Source: Deltaproteobacteria bacterium (GTDB lineage Bacteria > Myxococcota > Myxococcia > Myxococcales > SZAS-1). Taken from it: a stretch of DNA of 64,000 nt. The stretch lies in NCBI GenBank assembly GCA_018266075.1, contig JAFEBB010000001.1:163275-227274 (forward strand). The letters run 5' to 3'. A model generated the notes under the pieces. That model made no database searches, was not told the DNA's origin, and worked only from the letters and a program-made list of their open reading frames with translations. Of the stretch, positions 50,558-59,543 are shown in pieces (position 1 is the first letter of the stretch; each line of letters begins with the position of its first letter). The translations under genes and the position numbers were made by a program.

Positions 50558-51085
50558 GGTTTTTGGCGTGGCGGTCGAGTCGCTTGCCGAGGCGCCGTTC
50601 TTCTTCGACACACGCTTGACGCCCTTCCGTCCGCCCAGCGGCTTGATCCCGAACTTCTCCAGGGCCGGCGACCTGGGCCCGAGCTTTCCCCGCGCCAGGT
50701 TCGCGAAGCTGGTGGTCGCGTCGTGGAGCTTGGTGCGCGCGGCCTCGAGCTTGGCGGTGGCGGCGCGGGCCGCGGCCTCGGCGGCGTCGCGATCGGACGC
50801 GGCCGAGATGAGCGCCCCGGCCAGCGCCGCGAGCGCCAGGACGTCGCGCATGCCCAGGTTCACGTCGGCCAGGAGCTGCACCACCGCTTGATCCTGCGGA
50901 TCGGTGTCGCCGATGAGCATCATGACCAGCCCGAGCGCGATGGCGCGGGCATCGGAGAGGTACTTCTTGTTGGTGGCGTCGGTGGCGTTGTCGACGGCTT
51001 GCTGGGTGAGCGGCCCGAGCGCCTGGTCGACGGTGGTGGGCATGCTGCTCTTGGCCGCGGTGGCCTCGGAAGTGCTGCGAGACAT
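50555..51085 (-). CDS. Hypothetical Ala-rich helical protein with basic tail, 176 aa
   Basis: ATG with AAAGGAG seven bases upstream. After a Ser/Thr-rich start it is almost all helix: AIALGLVMMLIGDTDPQDQA, RDVLALAALAGALISAASDR, then an Ala-rich amphipathic helix (DAAEAAARAATAKLEAARTK). The last ~35 residues are Lys/Arg/Gly/Ser-rich (GGRKGVKRVSKKNG). The layout resembles a phasin-like or DNA-binding helical protein but no family is recognised. The 21-bp array begins at its stop codon. Confidence 0.68.
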   Translation of the reverse strand: MSRSTSEATAAKSSMPTTVDQALGPLTQQAVDNATDATNKKYLSDARAIALGLVMMLIGDTDPQDQAVVQLLADVNLGMRDVLALAALAGALISAASDRDAAEAAARAATAKLEAARTKLHDATTSFANLARGKLGPRSPALEKFGIKPLGGRKGVKRVSKKNGASASDSTATPKT

Positions 51086-51477
51086 GTGGGGCTCCTTTCG
51101 TGAGAGGACGGAGCGAGCACCCCTCGCTCCGGTTCGACCCGCACACGCTCGGCGATCGCCCGAGGACTCGACCATCCCGCACGTGCGGGATGTCGGGCGG
51201 CAGGTGGGCAACTCTCCAATGCGTCCACGCGGACGCGCGCCCTTCCCCGCGCGCCGGCGAGGACATGAAGCGTGACGCGCGGCGATCTGATGACCCGAAG
51301 AGCCTTCCCCGTTCAGGCGAACCGAATGGAAATGCGCGATCGAGCCCAACCCGTTCAGGCCGAGCGAAGTCGAGGCCGGGAGCTGAGGTTCCGAACGAGC
51401 TCCGGAGCCCGCTCCGTTCAGGCCGAGCGAAGTCGAGGCCGGGCGCTCGCAACCGGGTCGACCCGGGCGCAGAGATC
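51086..51477. other. 392-bp intergenic stretch
   Basis: No convincing gene. It contains a perfect inverted TCCCGCACGTGCGGGA near 51175-51190 and a 30-bp direct repeat (separate entry). Confidence 0.5.
51351..51443. repeat. Perfect 30-bp direct repeat, 63 bp apart
   Basis: 51351-51380 and 51414-51443 are identical, from CCGTTCAGGCCGAGCG to GAGGCCGGG. A third partial copy (CCGTTCAGGCGAACCG) starts near 51309. The origin is unknown; the repeats border the broken HNH gene. Confidence 0.75.
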
Positions 51478-51905
51478 GCCAAGTCTTACGGCATCGCGAG
51501 GAGTCCCGAGTGGCCGCGGGTGGAGCGGGAGCACCTGGCGCCTGGCGCGGCAGCCGAATTGCGTGGCGTGCGGCAAGAAGATGAAGCCAGGCACGGCGGT
51601 GCAGGTGCACCACGTCTTTCCATTTCACTACTGCATCGCGCTCCGGCGTCCGGACCTGGAGCTGGATTTGCGCAATTTGATCACCCTGTGTGAACACGAG
51701 GCGACCAGAGGACCATCACCTGCTCGTGGGACATCTGGGGGATTTTCACTCGTCGAACCTGGACGCGGTGCGCGATCCAGCCGTCACGGTTCGCGGGATG
51801 AGCGCGGAGGAGATTCGCGGGAGCAAGCGGTGGAAGACGAGCGTGACGAAGAGGCTCAAGCCGCTGGGGGGAGATGATGGAGAGGGAGAAAGAGGGAGTT
51901 TGTGA
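51478..51905 (+). pseudogene. HNH endonuclease pseudogene with two frameshifts
   Basis: Three consecutive frames together read as one HNH nuclease: YGIARSPEWPRVEREHLA in frame 1, then RQPNCVACGKKMKPGTAVQ with HHVFPFHYCIALRRPDLELD and LRNLITLCEHE in frame 2, then RPEDHHLLVGHLGDFHSSN and GSKRWKTSVTKRLKPLG in frame 3. The CxxC, HH and Asn of the ββα-metal fold are all present. The first break coincides with a 7-bp tandem duplication (CTGGCGC twice at 51535-51548); deleting one copy restores the frame. The second break is near 51693-51705. No good start codon is seen. It is adjacent to the PIN/PD-(D/E)XK pair. Confidence 0.8.
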
Positions 51906-51940
51906 GGGAGATGGATCGGAAGTTGCCGAGATAGGCTTCG

Positions 51941-52918
51941 CTAGACGAGGGGATCTACGAGATCTGGAAATCCCTTCAGTGTCTCCACAATGAACCTTAG
52001 GTCAGTACCCTTCGCAATTGAACAGCGTCGCGGCATCTCTACAGCCCCTGCAGCACGAACTACACAAGCGAAGGTGTTCGCGTCGCAGGTCGCGATGTCA
52101 ACGTATGGGAAATACGCAGCGTGCTGCGCATCGAGCCAGTCAGTATCTAGCCGACCTCGCCCATGGTTCCGCTGATTCCACTCCAGGACCTTCATCGCGA
52201 GCGTTCTACCTGGATAGAGTTCCGGGTGTTCCAAGGCACGTGCATGTTCACGAAGCACTTCGGTCGTATCCAACTCGCGTGCAGCCGCCAGATCGAGCAT
52301 CGGCTGGACGAGGACGCCTGTCGCGGAAACGGCTTCCTCTACTGATTGGACCCGGGACTCGGTTAGTGGCTTAACAGCCTCGGAATTCCAACGAGCCACA
52401 ATTTGACCAGCATCGCGTCCCATCCAGCCCCGAACTCGAGTTACAACCGACCGCCAATACAGTTCCGTCTCACGCTTGCTCCTGAGGCCGACTCGCTGAG
52501 AGCTCCGATTGAGAATTTTGTCTGCGTTCAACTGGCTTTGGTAGATGGCTCGCTGAAAGTTCTTTTCTTTGGTCAGACTAGGCATCGCGAGTGGCGAATA
52601 GACAATCTCGCGAATATTTGAGCAAGCCTGCACCTGAATGTCAGGCGCCGCGCCAGACAGCGGTTCAACCTCGCCTGGACCTTGAAGAACCAACAGCACA
52701 GCGCCGAAGCTCTCCAATGCCGCAACCAGGCGTTCTATGGATTCTGGCTTCGATTCGGGAATCGCATCTATGAGGTGTTCGCGAGAGATCACCAGCATTG
52801 TTCCCGATCTCTTCATTTCAGCATGAAGCGATGAGAGAATGGAGGGTGGAACCCTACCGTCACCCACTAAGATCAAGGTACTTGTATCGAGATAGAGACG
52901 CCTGCGTGATTCAAACAT
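51941..52918 (-). CDS. PIN-like nuclease-fold protein
   Basis: 325 aa. It opens with RRRLYLDTSTLILVGDG, the first acidic strand of a PIN domain (Asp near residue 10). It closes with DTDWLDAQHAAYFPYVDIATCDANTF, which has the spaced Asp/His pattern of the PIN C-terminal half (…HA..FPYVD....D). Between these lies a large helical insert. PIN domains are often RNases. GC3 bias is weak and GC lower than in the flanks, so the gene was probably acquired. It starts 6 bp after the stop of the PD-(D/E)XK gene with GGAGG upstream, so the two are translationally close partners. Confidence 0.75.
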   Translation of the reverse strand: MFESRRRLYLDTSTLILVGDGRVPPSILSSLHAEMKRSGTMLVISREHLIDAIPESKPESIERLVAALESFGAVLLVLQGPGEVEPLSGAAPDIQVQACSNIREIVYSPLAMPSLTKEKNFQRAIYQSQLNADKILNRSSQRVGLRSKRETELYWRSVVTRVRGWMGRDAGQIVARWNSEAVKPLTESRVQSVEEAVSATGVLVQPMLDLAAARELDTTEVLREHARALEHPELYPGRTLAMKVLEWNQRNHGRGRLDTDWLDAQHAAYFPYVDIATCDANTFACVVRAAGAVEMPRRCSIAKGTDLRFIVETLKGFPDLVDPLV

Positions 52919-52924
52919 TGGCGG

Positions 52925-54436
52925 CTACCTCCGTTCGCTACAGTCTGGATCCGCATACCCCTGCATTTTTCGACAGAGTTGCTCAAACGGCTCGACCACG
53001 AAGGACGGCATCGGGATTCCGTGGAGGTGACCGTCGAGGTGCTGCCGGAAAAGAAGCTTCCTCTCCATTCCGGCGTCCGCCCTCGCAGCGGCATCCAGAA
53101 TCTCCGAGATGGGGATCCTTCTAAACTTACTAACCGCGACGAGAAGCTCGAGGTCCTCTAGGGATAGAAAGTAGACGCGATCTGGCGGCAACACGGACGC
53201 GTCGATGCCCGATTTCCTGGCATAGTCAATAACTTCTGGATGAATTTCGTCCGTGAGAAACGACCGTCCCAGGAAAAGGTCTTTGAGCGTGACAACAATC
53301 AGCCAATATTTGGCCGAACCCGCAAAGCCCTGGGGCGGAGAAGCGGAGAGGTCGTTCGCAACTGAGAGCCCTTGATTGATCGCCTTGATCACTGACGTTC
53401 GCAAGTGGTTGCGGACGACTGTCGGATCGGGTGAAACACTCGCATGTGGACTAAGCTCCACGGCCTTGCACTCGAAGAGAACAGTAGCAGCTGGATAGGG
53501 TACGGCGTAATCGACAATCTTCTTTCCTTGTGCCGGGAAAAGCACCTTCAAGTCTCGCTCGGTCAAGAAGTTCTCAAGAACGTGCTTGAGACAAATCCCG
53601 ACGTAGTCTTCAAACGGTTCACCAAATGCTGTCGCGAACTCGGGCGACCCCGCCTTTAGGACCTCGCAGGGGATACCTGCCAGACCCGCGTACAGGACGT
53701 TGGGTGAGTAGCAGGCATACTCCCGTCCTTCCTCGAGCCGAAGCAGGGGCTTTCGCCTCAAAGCGGACTGCTCCCAGAGCTTCGCGTCAAGATCGATCAC
53801 GCGACGGTCGGCCTCTTCGAAGTAGGGCCGGGCAGTCTTGAAGTCGATCGAGATCAGTTCGAGATATTTATCGACGGCTTCAGCGGAATGCACTGATGCG
53901 AACGGCGCAAAATATTCTGCATCGATTCGGCTGCCTGGCTGCGCCATGAATCTCGCAGTCAAGGCCAGCGACAACTCAAAGAAGCAATCGAGAGAGATCG
54001 ACGTCAGCCTTTGGAACTCCTTGGCGATGAGACTGCTTTGGCTGAGGTTTCTCAGGAGCGAGATCTGCCGACTCCAGTCCGATCCGGAGATCGACTTCGT
54101 CTGAACCCAAAACTGCTGTACCGCCATGTTCTTAAGAAACAGATCGATCGAGCCAAAATCGCCGGGCCCTCGAGCCTCGTCGGTGAGCGCGTAGACCGTG
54201 TTCATCAATCCGATCAGGTCCTCATCGCCAGCTTCTTTCCCTTCGCCCAACCGTGAGAACCGGTGGGCCCACTTGATAATCAAGAGCAGATTCCAGGGGA
54301 GCCACTTTCGAATCTGATCGGGGTCCATCGAGCGAATGGCTTGGAGCTTCTCGATTGCTAGGAGGACCAAGCTCCTGGCGTCATACTCTGCGATTTGGCG
54401 GTGAATTGGACTGAGATCGGCTTCTTTGAGGGGCAT
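52925..54436 (-). CDS. PD-(D/E)XK-like nuclease, large helical N-terminus
   Basis: 503 aa from an ATG preceded by GGAGG (MPLKEADLSPIHRQIAEYDA). The first ~270 residues are helical, with no known motif. The middle has a PD-(D/E)XK core: FGEPFEDYVGICLKHVLENFL (the Glu helix), then a strand with KIVDYAVPYPAATVLFECKAVE, giving D...ExK (Asp in VDYAV, ECK). Then come helices with NQGLSVANDL and a C-terminal ~150 residues. This order is as expected for restriction-like or defence nucleases. Weak GC3 bias. It is followed 6 bp later by the PIN-like gene. I do not recognise this exact pair as a named defence system. Confidence 0.72.
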   Translation of the reverse strand: MPLKEADLSPIHRQIAEYDARSLVLLAIEKLQAIRSMDPDQIRKWLPWNLLLIIKWAHRFSRLGEGKEAGDEDLIGLMNTVYALTDEARGPGDFGSIDLFLKNMAVQQFWVQTKSISGSDWSRQISLLRNLSQSSLIAKEFQRLTSISLDCFFELSLALTARFMAQPGSRIDAEYFAPFASVHSAEAVDKYLELISIDFKTARPYFEEADRRVIDLDAKLWEQSALRRKPLLRLEEGREYACYSPNVLYAGLAGIPCEVLKAGSPEFATAFGEPFEDYVGICLKHVLENFLTERDLKVLFPAQGKKIVDYAVPYPAATVLFECKAVELSPHASVSPDPTVVRNHLRTSVIKAINQGLSVANDLSASPPQGFAGSAKYWLIVVTLKDLFLGRSFLTDEIHPEVIDYARKSGIDASVLPPDRVYFLSLEDLELLVAVSKFRRIPISEILDAAARADAGMERKLLFRQHLDGHLHGIPMPSFVVEPFEQLCRKMQGYADPDCSERR

Positions 54437-54641
54437 GATCCGCCTCCGCTCCGGTACGGCTCGTATTCGCACTGAGCCCACTGCTCACTTCTTCTAGAGC
54501 GCTGTGGTTCAGGGCCCTAGACGGACAATGAGCGTGCCGCGAGGAACTGTCGTCTGGACACACCGTAACCCACGATCCTGACACGCTCGCCTAGCGAAGC
54601 GCGGTCACTCGCGGCTCTGGCTGAGCAGATCGGCTCTCCAC

Positions 54642-55124
54642 CTACCCCATCTTCAACATCTTCCCCATCATCTCCACCACTCTCTCGCAGCCCGCTTTGT
54701 CCAACACGGCCTGCACGTGATCCCGCGCGGTGTGCCACGAGATACCCAACTTCTCCGCAATCTCTCCGGCCTCGCACCCTTCACAGAGCTCGCGCACGAC
54801 CTCCACTTGCCGCGGCGAGAGTCGCCACAGCCGGCGCGCCTCGGCCAGCGCGCGCTCCAGGGCGCTCGGCTCGCTCCGCAAGACGACCAGGAATCCGCCG
54901 CCCTCGTCCTCCCCGAGCGCGAGGACGTCGAGCTCCGCGCTCCCGGCGTCCCGCGCGCAGGCCCCGACGACCGCCAGGGCGAGCTGGGCCACCCGCGCCG
55001 GGTCCACGGCCTCCGCGGACCCATTCAGCGCGCGCGCCCGCGCATCCCTGGCGACGTGCCACGCTGGCCGCGCGAGGTGCTCCGCGAGCCACGACCGCAC
55101 CCTGTGCTCGCCAGCGCCCCGCAT
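54642..55124 (-). CDS. LuxR-type transcriptional regulator, 160 aa
   Basis: C-terminal helix-turn-helix of the LuxR/FixJ class: LSPRQVEVVRELCEGCEAGE, then IAEKLGISWHTARDHVQAV. The ~90-residue N-terminus (ALNGSAEAVDPARVAQLALA, EDEGGGFLVVLRSEPS) is not a receiver domain and has no phosphoacceptor pattern that I can place. Divergent from the 328-aa lipoprotein gene across ~237 bp. The regulated genes are not evident. Confidence 0.85.
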   Translation of the reverse strand: MRGAGEHRVRSWLAEHLARPAWHVARDARARALNGSAEAVDPARVAQLALAVVGACARDAGSAELDVLALGEDEGGGFLVVLRSEPSALERALAEARRLWRLSPRQVEVVRELCEGCEAGEIAEKLGISWHTARDHVQAVLDKAGCERVVEMMGKMLKMG

Positions 55125-55361
55125 GGCCGACTCCGCGACACACCCCGAGGCGCCCGGGTCTCCGGGAACCGCGCGGGTGGCACGGAGGGCACTTGTGCAG
55201 CCGTCGGGCCAATCCGAGATGTCTCGTGGTGTCGGCGAGTTGCGAGCGAGCGCCAGCCAAGGGTGATCGCCGCGCAGTCAGGCCTGTCCGCCGCGCGATC
55301 GCGTCGAGGGCGCTCGGACCAACCGCCTCGAACGTGTGGCAGGCTCACGGCTGCGTCAGTC

Positions 55362-56348
55362 ATGAACCGCCATCGCCCAAGAGCTTCCGCAGTCGTCAGT
55401 GCGCTCGCATTCGTCCTCGCTTCGGGCGCGTGCTTCCGGACGCCGGGCAGTGGCGCTCCGAGCGCGCCACTCGACGCAGGCCCAGCCGCGACGTCTGCGA
55501 CGGCTTCCATCTCGTCTGGAGGCATTGCTCCGCTTGCAGCGGGAGCGACTCCAGCTTCAGTACCGACTGTCTACGCAGATGGCGGTTCATCGCATCGCTC
55601 GTGCAGCTGGACAGGCTCGCCCTGCCCGACCGGGGAGCTGTGCCGGGATCCCGATGCCCCGGGTGAAGGCGTCTCTGGAACCTGGCCGCACGATTGGCCC
55701 GACGGTTGCTTCAAGACATGCGACGCCGGATGTGCGGACGACGAAATTTGCGCAAACCTTCACGTCCGAGGAGCAATCGACAAGCCCTGGGTACGTTGGG
55801 TGTGTGGTCCGCGGGACTACGAGAGCCTGGATTGGAAACCGCCGCCCATGAAGAACCTGCGACTCTCGGCAACAGAAACGAAGGCGCGTTGCGAGCTCAT
55901 GCTTGGCCCCCTCGCGCCGAGGCTCGGAGTGCTCCTCGATCGCGGAACTGTGCTCACGGGGAAACCGACTCCCGTCTGGGTGGCGCGTGAGACGACCGAT
56001 GGTGGTTACGAGTCCTGGCTCCCCCGAGGCTCGAAATGCAGAAACGACTCCCTCGAAATCGAGGATGAGCCCGCACCGCCTTGGACGGATCACGTGGCAA
56101 TCGGTGCCGTGTTTCGTCCCACACAGGATTCAAACAAGCTCGAGTTCCTGGCCGGGGCGATCGCGCAGAGGGTCGACGGGCTCGTAGGAAACAACTGGAC
56201 TGACGTGATCGAGGTCGTTCGACGCTCACCGGATGGCGAATGGGCAGTGGATCCATCCGATCACTGGGAGGACTCGGGGCTGGGCATCGGCCATCAAGCG
56301 AGCCCGAAATCGAGACCGGACGCGGGTGCTGGAACGCCACGACGCTGA
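55362..56348 (+). CDS. Hypothetical lipoprotein, 328 aa
   Basis: Signal MNRHRPRASAVVSALAFVLASGACF ends in a lipobox-like SGAC. After an Ala/Ser/Gly linker comes a Cys-rich segment (SWTGSPCPTGELCRDPDAPG, GCFKTCDAGCADDEICANLH) and then a ~180-residue domain without recognised motif (LRLSATETKARCELMLGPLA, PVWVARETTDGGYESWLPRG). Likely surface exposed. Its GC bias is a little lower than that of the 1-50 kb genes. Confidence 0.75.
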   Translation: MNRHRPRASAVVSALAFVLASGACFRTPGSGAPSAPLDAGPAATSATASISSGGIAPLAAGATPASVPTVYADGGSSHRSCSWTGSPCPTGELCRDPDAPGEGVSGTWPHDWPDGCFKTCDAGCADDEICANLHVRGAIDKPWVRWVCGPRDYESLDWKPPPMKNLRLSATETKARCELMLGPLAPRLGVLLDRGTVLTGKPTPVWVARETTDGGYESWLPRGSKCRNDSLEIEDEPAPPWTDHVAIGAVFRPTQDSNKLEFLAGAIAQRVDGLVGNNWTDVIEVVRRSPDGEWAVDPSDHWEDSGLGIGHQASPKSRPDAGAGTPRR

Positions 56349-56430
56349 GTTCTGGCTCGTCGACAGAGATGCCACTCGCGAGGGCAGTCAAGAACTGGCG
56401 CTCCCGCCTCGCGCCTGCAAAATCACCCGC

Positions 56431-57345
56431 ATGCCACGTGCTCCTGAGCCGCGGGCCCCAGGACAGCTGTCGTACAAGATCCGGGTCGTCGGCGACCGGC
56501 CGCATTTTCGCGACCTGTACCACGCGCTCCTCCAGATGCCGTGGTGGGGCGCGCTCGGGGTCATCGCCGGCGTCTATCTGGGGCTCAACGCCCTCTTCGC
56601 GCTCGCGTACCTCTGGACGGGCGGCATTGCGAATGCGGCGCCTGGCTCGTTCGTCGACGCCTTCTACTTCAGCGTCCAAACCATGGGCACCATCGGCTAC
56701 GGCTGGATGTACCCGACCACCCACGCGGCGAACACGTTGGTCGTCATCGAGTCGATGTGCGGGCTGATCGTCACCGCGCTCGCCACGGGTTTGGTCTTCG
56801 TGCGGTTCTCGCTCACGCGAGGACGCATTGCCTTCTCGCACCAGGTCGCGATCGGCATCCTCGACGGCGTCCCGACGCTGCAAATCCGAATCGGCAACGA
56901 CCGCCGGAACCAAATCTTCGACGCCCAGATTCGGTTGACGCTGGTCACCTCCGCGCTCACGACCGAGGGCAGCCGCTTCTACCGCACCGCGGACCTCGCG
57001 CTGTTGCGGGGTCAGGCGACGTCTCTCTTCCGCGCTTGGAATGTGCAGCACGTCATCGACGAAACGAGCCCGCTGCATGGGCTCGGCCCCGAGGGGCTCG
57101 CGAAGGTGGAGGGCGAGCTCACGGTCACCGTCTCGGGCACCGACGAGACCTCGCTGCAGCCGGTCTACGCGCGCATGACGTACGAGGCCGACCGCGTGGT
57201 CTGGGGCGCGCGCCTCGCTGACGTGCTGTCGGAAGAGCCGGGCGGCGGCGACCTCGTGCTCGACCTGCGCAAGTTCCACGAGCTCGTGCCGACGGTGCCG
57301 ACGCCGGCGTTCCCGCATCCGTCGAGGCCTGCGGACCGACCGTAG
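56431..57345 (+). CDS. Inward-rectifier (KirBac-type) potassium channel
   Basis: 304 aa. The pore has DAFYFSVQTMGTIGYGWMYP with the K+ selectivity filter TIGYG. Two membrane helices (VIAGVYLGLNALFALAYL and VVIESMCGLIVTALATGLVFV) flank it. A cytoplasmic beta-sandwich follows, from RIAFSHQVAIG to FHELVPTVPTP, with GVPTLQIRIGNDRRNQIFDA typical of Kir domains. The start is set at MPRAPEPRAP; longer in-frame sequence overlaps the preceding gene. K+ transport across the inner membrane, gated by unknown ligands. Confidence 0.94.
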   Translation: MPRAPEPRAPGQLSYKIRVVGDRPHFRDLYHALLQMPWWGALGVIAGVYLGLNALFALAYLWTGGIANAAPGSFVDAFYFSVQTMGTIGYGWMYPTTHAANTLVVIESMCGLIVTALATGLVFVRFSLTRGRIAFSHQVAIGILDGVPTLQIRIGNDRRNQIFDAQIRLTLVTSALTTEGSRFYRTADLALLRGQATSLFRAWNVQHVIDETSPLHGLGPEGLAKVEGELTVTVSGTDETSLQPVYARMTYEADRVVWGARLADVLSEEPGGGDLVLDLRKFHELVPTVPTPAFPHPSRPADRP

Positions 57346-57444
57346 TGGAACGATGTGGCCCCACCGGGCCGGCCCGTCCCAGCACATCGAGCGGGTCGGC
57401 GCGGTGCTAACGTCCGAGCCGGCCAGAGCCCGGGAACAGCGCCC

Positions 57445-58023
57445 ATGAGCATGCCGGTCACGTTCTACGCGCTCACCGCCGAGCAAGCGCGGGCCTACCG
57501 CTCCGCGTTCGACGCCGCGATGAAGCCGCGTCCGGTGGAGCCCATCGCCTCGCGCGCCGAGGACGATTGGGGAGACGTGCTGGGTGCCACCGAGGCCACG
57601 TCGACGGAAGACATCCTGGAGGAATCCGCGGAGGTGGCGCAGCTCGACTGGGAGGCGTTCGGCTTGAGCTTCCTGCTGCACCGCGCCGCCAACGTGGTCT
57701 ACGAACCGGCCAAGCTCATCGACGAGGTCTTCGGCAAGGACCTGGGCGTGGGCCTGAACCCGAACGGCACGATGCACAACCAGAACCTGCTCTCCCCGGC
57801 GCAGGTCTTGGCGGCGAGCACGTTCTTGGCGCGCTTCGACGCGCCTGCGCTTCGCGGGCACTTTGATCCCCTGGAGATGCAGAAGCAGGTCGTCCATCCG
57901 ATGGAGAGCTGGAACGAGCCGGGCATGCTCGACAGCCTGCTCGCTGCGCGGGACACGGTGGGGAACTTCTTTGCGCACGCGGCGAAGGCCGGCGCGTCGG
58001 TGGTGGTGACGGTCGCAATCTGA
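57445..58023 (+). CDS. DUF1877-like protein, 192 aa
   Basis: 'FGLSFLLHRAANVVYEPAKLI' and 'LLSPAQVLAASTFLARFDAP', together with the acidic start and the helical end, match the small YfbM/DUF1877 fold that I know from enterobacteria. The usual 'ID..W..IHFLL' motif is represented by LDWEAFGLSFLLH. Role unknown. It lies 47 bp upstream of the next gene on the same strand, so they may be an operon. Confidence 0.72.
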   Translation: MSMPVTFYALTAEQARAYRSAFDAAMKPRPVEPIASRAEDDWGDVLGATEATSTEDILEESAEVAQLDWEAFGLSFLLHRAANVVYEPAKLIDEVFGKDLGVGLNPNGTMHNQNLLSPAQVLAASTFLARFDAPALRGHFDPLEMQKQVVHPMESWNEPGMLDSLLAARDTVGNFFAHAAKAGASVVVTVAI

Positions 58024-58070
58024 AGCCGCCGGGTGGCACTGGCGGCGGGCACGAGGAGCCGGCGCTCGCG

Positions 58071-58946
58071 ATGGGAATCGACACCTACCTCGTGATTCCC
58101 ACCCGCTCGCCGGAGCGCGCCCGCCGGGAGCTCGCGCCCGACGAGCTCGTCCAGGTCGGCGCCGACTACGTCGTGCTCTATCAGGGCGAGCGGTTCGCCG
58201 AGGTGCAGCGTGATCCCAAGCATTGGGGCGCCGAGTACGCGCGCGGCCTGCCGCCGTGGCTCCGCCGCGGGCTCGAGCCGCGCGGACTTCTCGCGTTTCC
58301 GGAGGCCGGGCGCGCGCCGGAGGCCAAGCACTACGCCGAGCTGGCCGCAGGGGACGGGCTCCTCTTCCTGCCGGTGGCGGAGCGACGGCGCGGCAAGCAG
58401 CGACAGTGCCTGCTCGTCGCGCTCTCGAAGAACCGGGAGAAGTCGCTGCTCGACCGGCCCAAGCTGGTGCGCGCGTTGGTGGAGACGGCGATTGCAGGCC
58501 AGCCCCCGATACCGGGCTCGTTGCAGATGGGTGAGATCTGGATCCCCCTTCAGCGGATGCTCTTCGATCTCGCGTTCGACATGGGCGTGGACGCGGCCGA
58601 CGTGGAGGCGCTCGCGCCGCGAAGCGGGCTCCCCCTCTACGAGGACCAGGTGGTCGAGAGCGCGCGGCTGATCCGGGCGGAGCGGGTGGGCGCGCTGTCT
58701 CGCTGGTTGGCGTCGCTGCCGGCCGACGCCGCGGCCCGGTCGCGAAAGACGCCCAGCGCTGCGGCCGCCGCTTTCCCCGCGAGCCTCGGCGCCTCCGAAT
58801 CCGACGACCGCCGCCCCACGAAGCGCGCGCCGAAGACCCGGGCGAGCCCAAGTGAGCTCGAAGCCGAGCTTGCGCGCGTCCAGCGATTCTACGCCGAGGC
58901 CGCCACGCCGGGCAGCGCCGTGCTCGCGGTGCGATATCGGGCGTAG
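58071..58946 (+). CDS. Hypothetical protein, 291 aa
   Basis: Starts MGIDTYLVIPTRSPERARRE and contains 'GADYVVLYQGERFAEVQRDP' and 'LLFLPVAERRRGKQRQCLLV', an alpha/beta domain of ~210 residues. A Ser/Ala-rich, basic linker (TPSAAAAAFPASLGASESDD) and a short C-terminal helix (ELEAELARVQRFYAEAAT) follow. No family recognised. GC3-biased like normal genes. Possibly linked with the DUF1877-like gene. Confidence 0.72.
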   Translation: MGIDTYLVIPTRSPERARRELAPDELVQVGADYVVLYQGERFAEVQRDPKHWGAEYARGLPPWLRRGLEPRGLLAFPEAGRAPEAKHYAELAAGDGLLFLPVAERRRGKQRQCLLVALSKNREKSLLDRPKLVRALVETAIAGQPPIPGSLQMGEIWIPLQRMLFDLAFDMGVDAADVEALAPRSGLPLYEDQVVESARLIRAERVGALSRWLASLPADAAARSRKTPSAAAAAFPASLGASESDDRRPTKRAPKTRASPSELEAELARVQRFYAEAATPGSAVLAVRYRA

Positions 58947-59036
58947 AGGCGCACCCAGGAGGAACAGCCACTCAGATCGACTTCAGACTCACCAGTCGTG
59001 CTTCGCCTCGGCAAACAACGCCAGCACCTTCGGTCG

Positions 59037-59543
59037 TCAGGTCTTACGACGTCGCGTCTCCTGTCGTGTGGGCGGGTAGATCGTCGTCGCGATGGTTCCA
59101 CCGGCGCTCGCGACTGCAGCCAGAAGCTTCGGACTGAGCGAGGTCTCGCAGACGCTCGCTGCGCCCTCGGGGTTCGCCGCGAACCAACGACCCGATCCTG
59201 CCGGGCGTTCGCGGAGCACCGTGATGGACTCCCCACCGTCGTACCCAATATTGAAGACACGAGACTGGGCGCCCTTCCATTCCCTGCGCGCAGCAGCCGG
59301 GAGCGACCCAACGAACTTGAGCAGGGCCCAAATGGCCTTCTCAGGCGAAGGCATCCCTCGCACAGACACGTTGAAGCTGACCAGGAACTTCCGGCCGCTC
59401 CGCCCGGCGTAGTTCACAGACGCCCGCTTTCGAACGGCATCGCTGAAATCGCCCAGGTCGTTGCGCGACCACACCTCCAGGTCGACAGTGATGAAGTGTG
59501 GCCCTTGCAGCCCGCGTGTCTTCGTCTGATCTCGAGGGCTCAC
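59037..59543 (-). CDS. Hypothetical protein, 168 aa
   Basis: GTG start overlapping the stop of the upstream gene by 4 nt (GTGA). It reads 'LQGPHFITVDLEVWSRNDLG', 'KFLVSFNVSVRGMPSPEKAI' and 'SITVLRERPAGSGRWFAANP', ending in a basic tail (TRQETRRRKT). A soluble alpha/beta protein without motif. With the upstream 143-aa gene it forms a coupled pair, an arrangement common for small accessory proteins. Function unknown. Confidence 0.68.
   Translation of the reverse strand: MSPRDQTKTRGLQGPHFITVDLEVWSRNDLGDFSDAVRKRASVNYAGRSGRKFLVSFNVSVRGMPSPEKAIWALLKFVGSLPAAARREWKGAQSRVFNIGYDGGESITVLRERPAGSGRWFAANPEGAASVCETSLSPKLLAAVASAGGTIATTIYPPTRQETRRRKT

Noticed and set aside
55954..58971. A 1005-codon minus-strand frame over the potassium channel and neighbours
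   Set aside because: Antisense to genes with clear motifs (TIGYG); no domain in the long frame.
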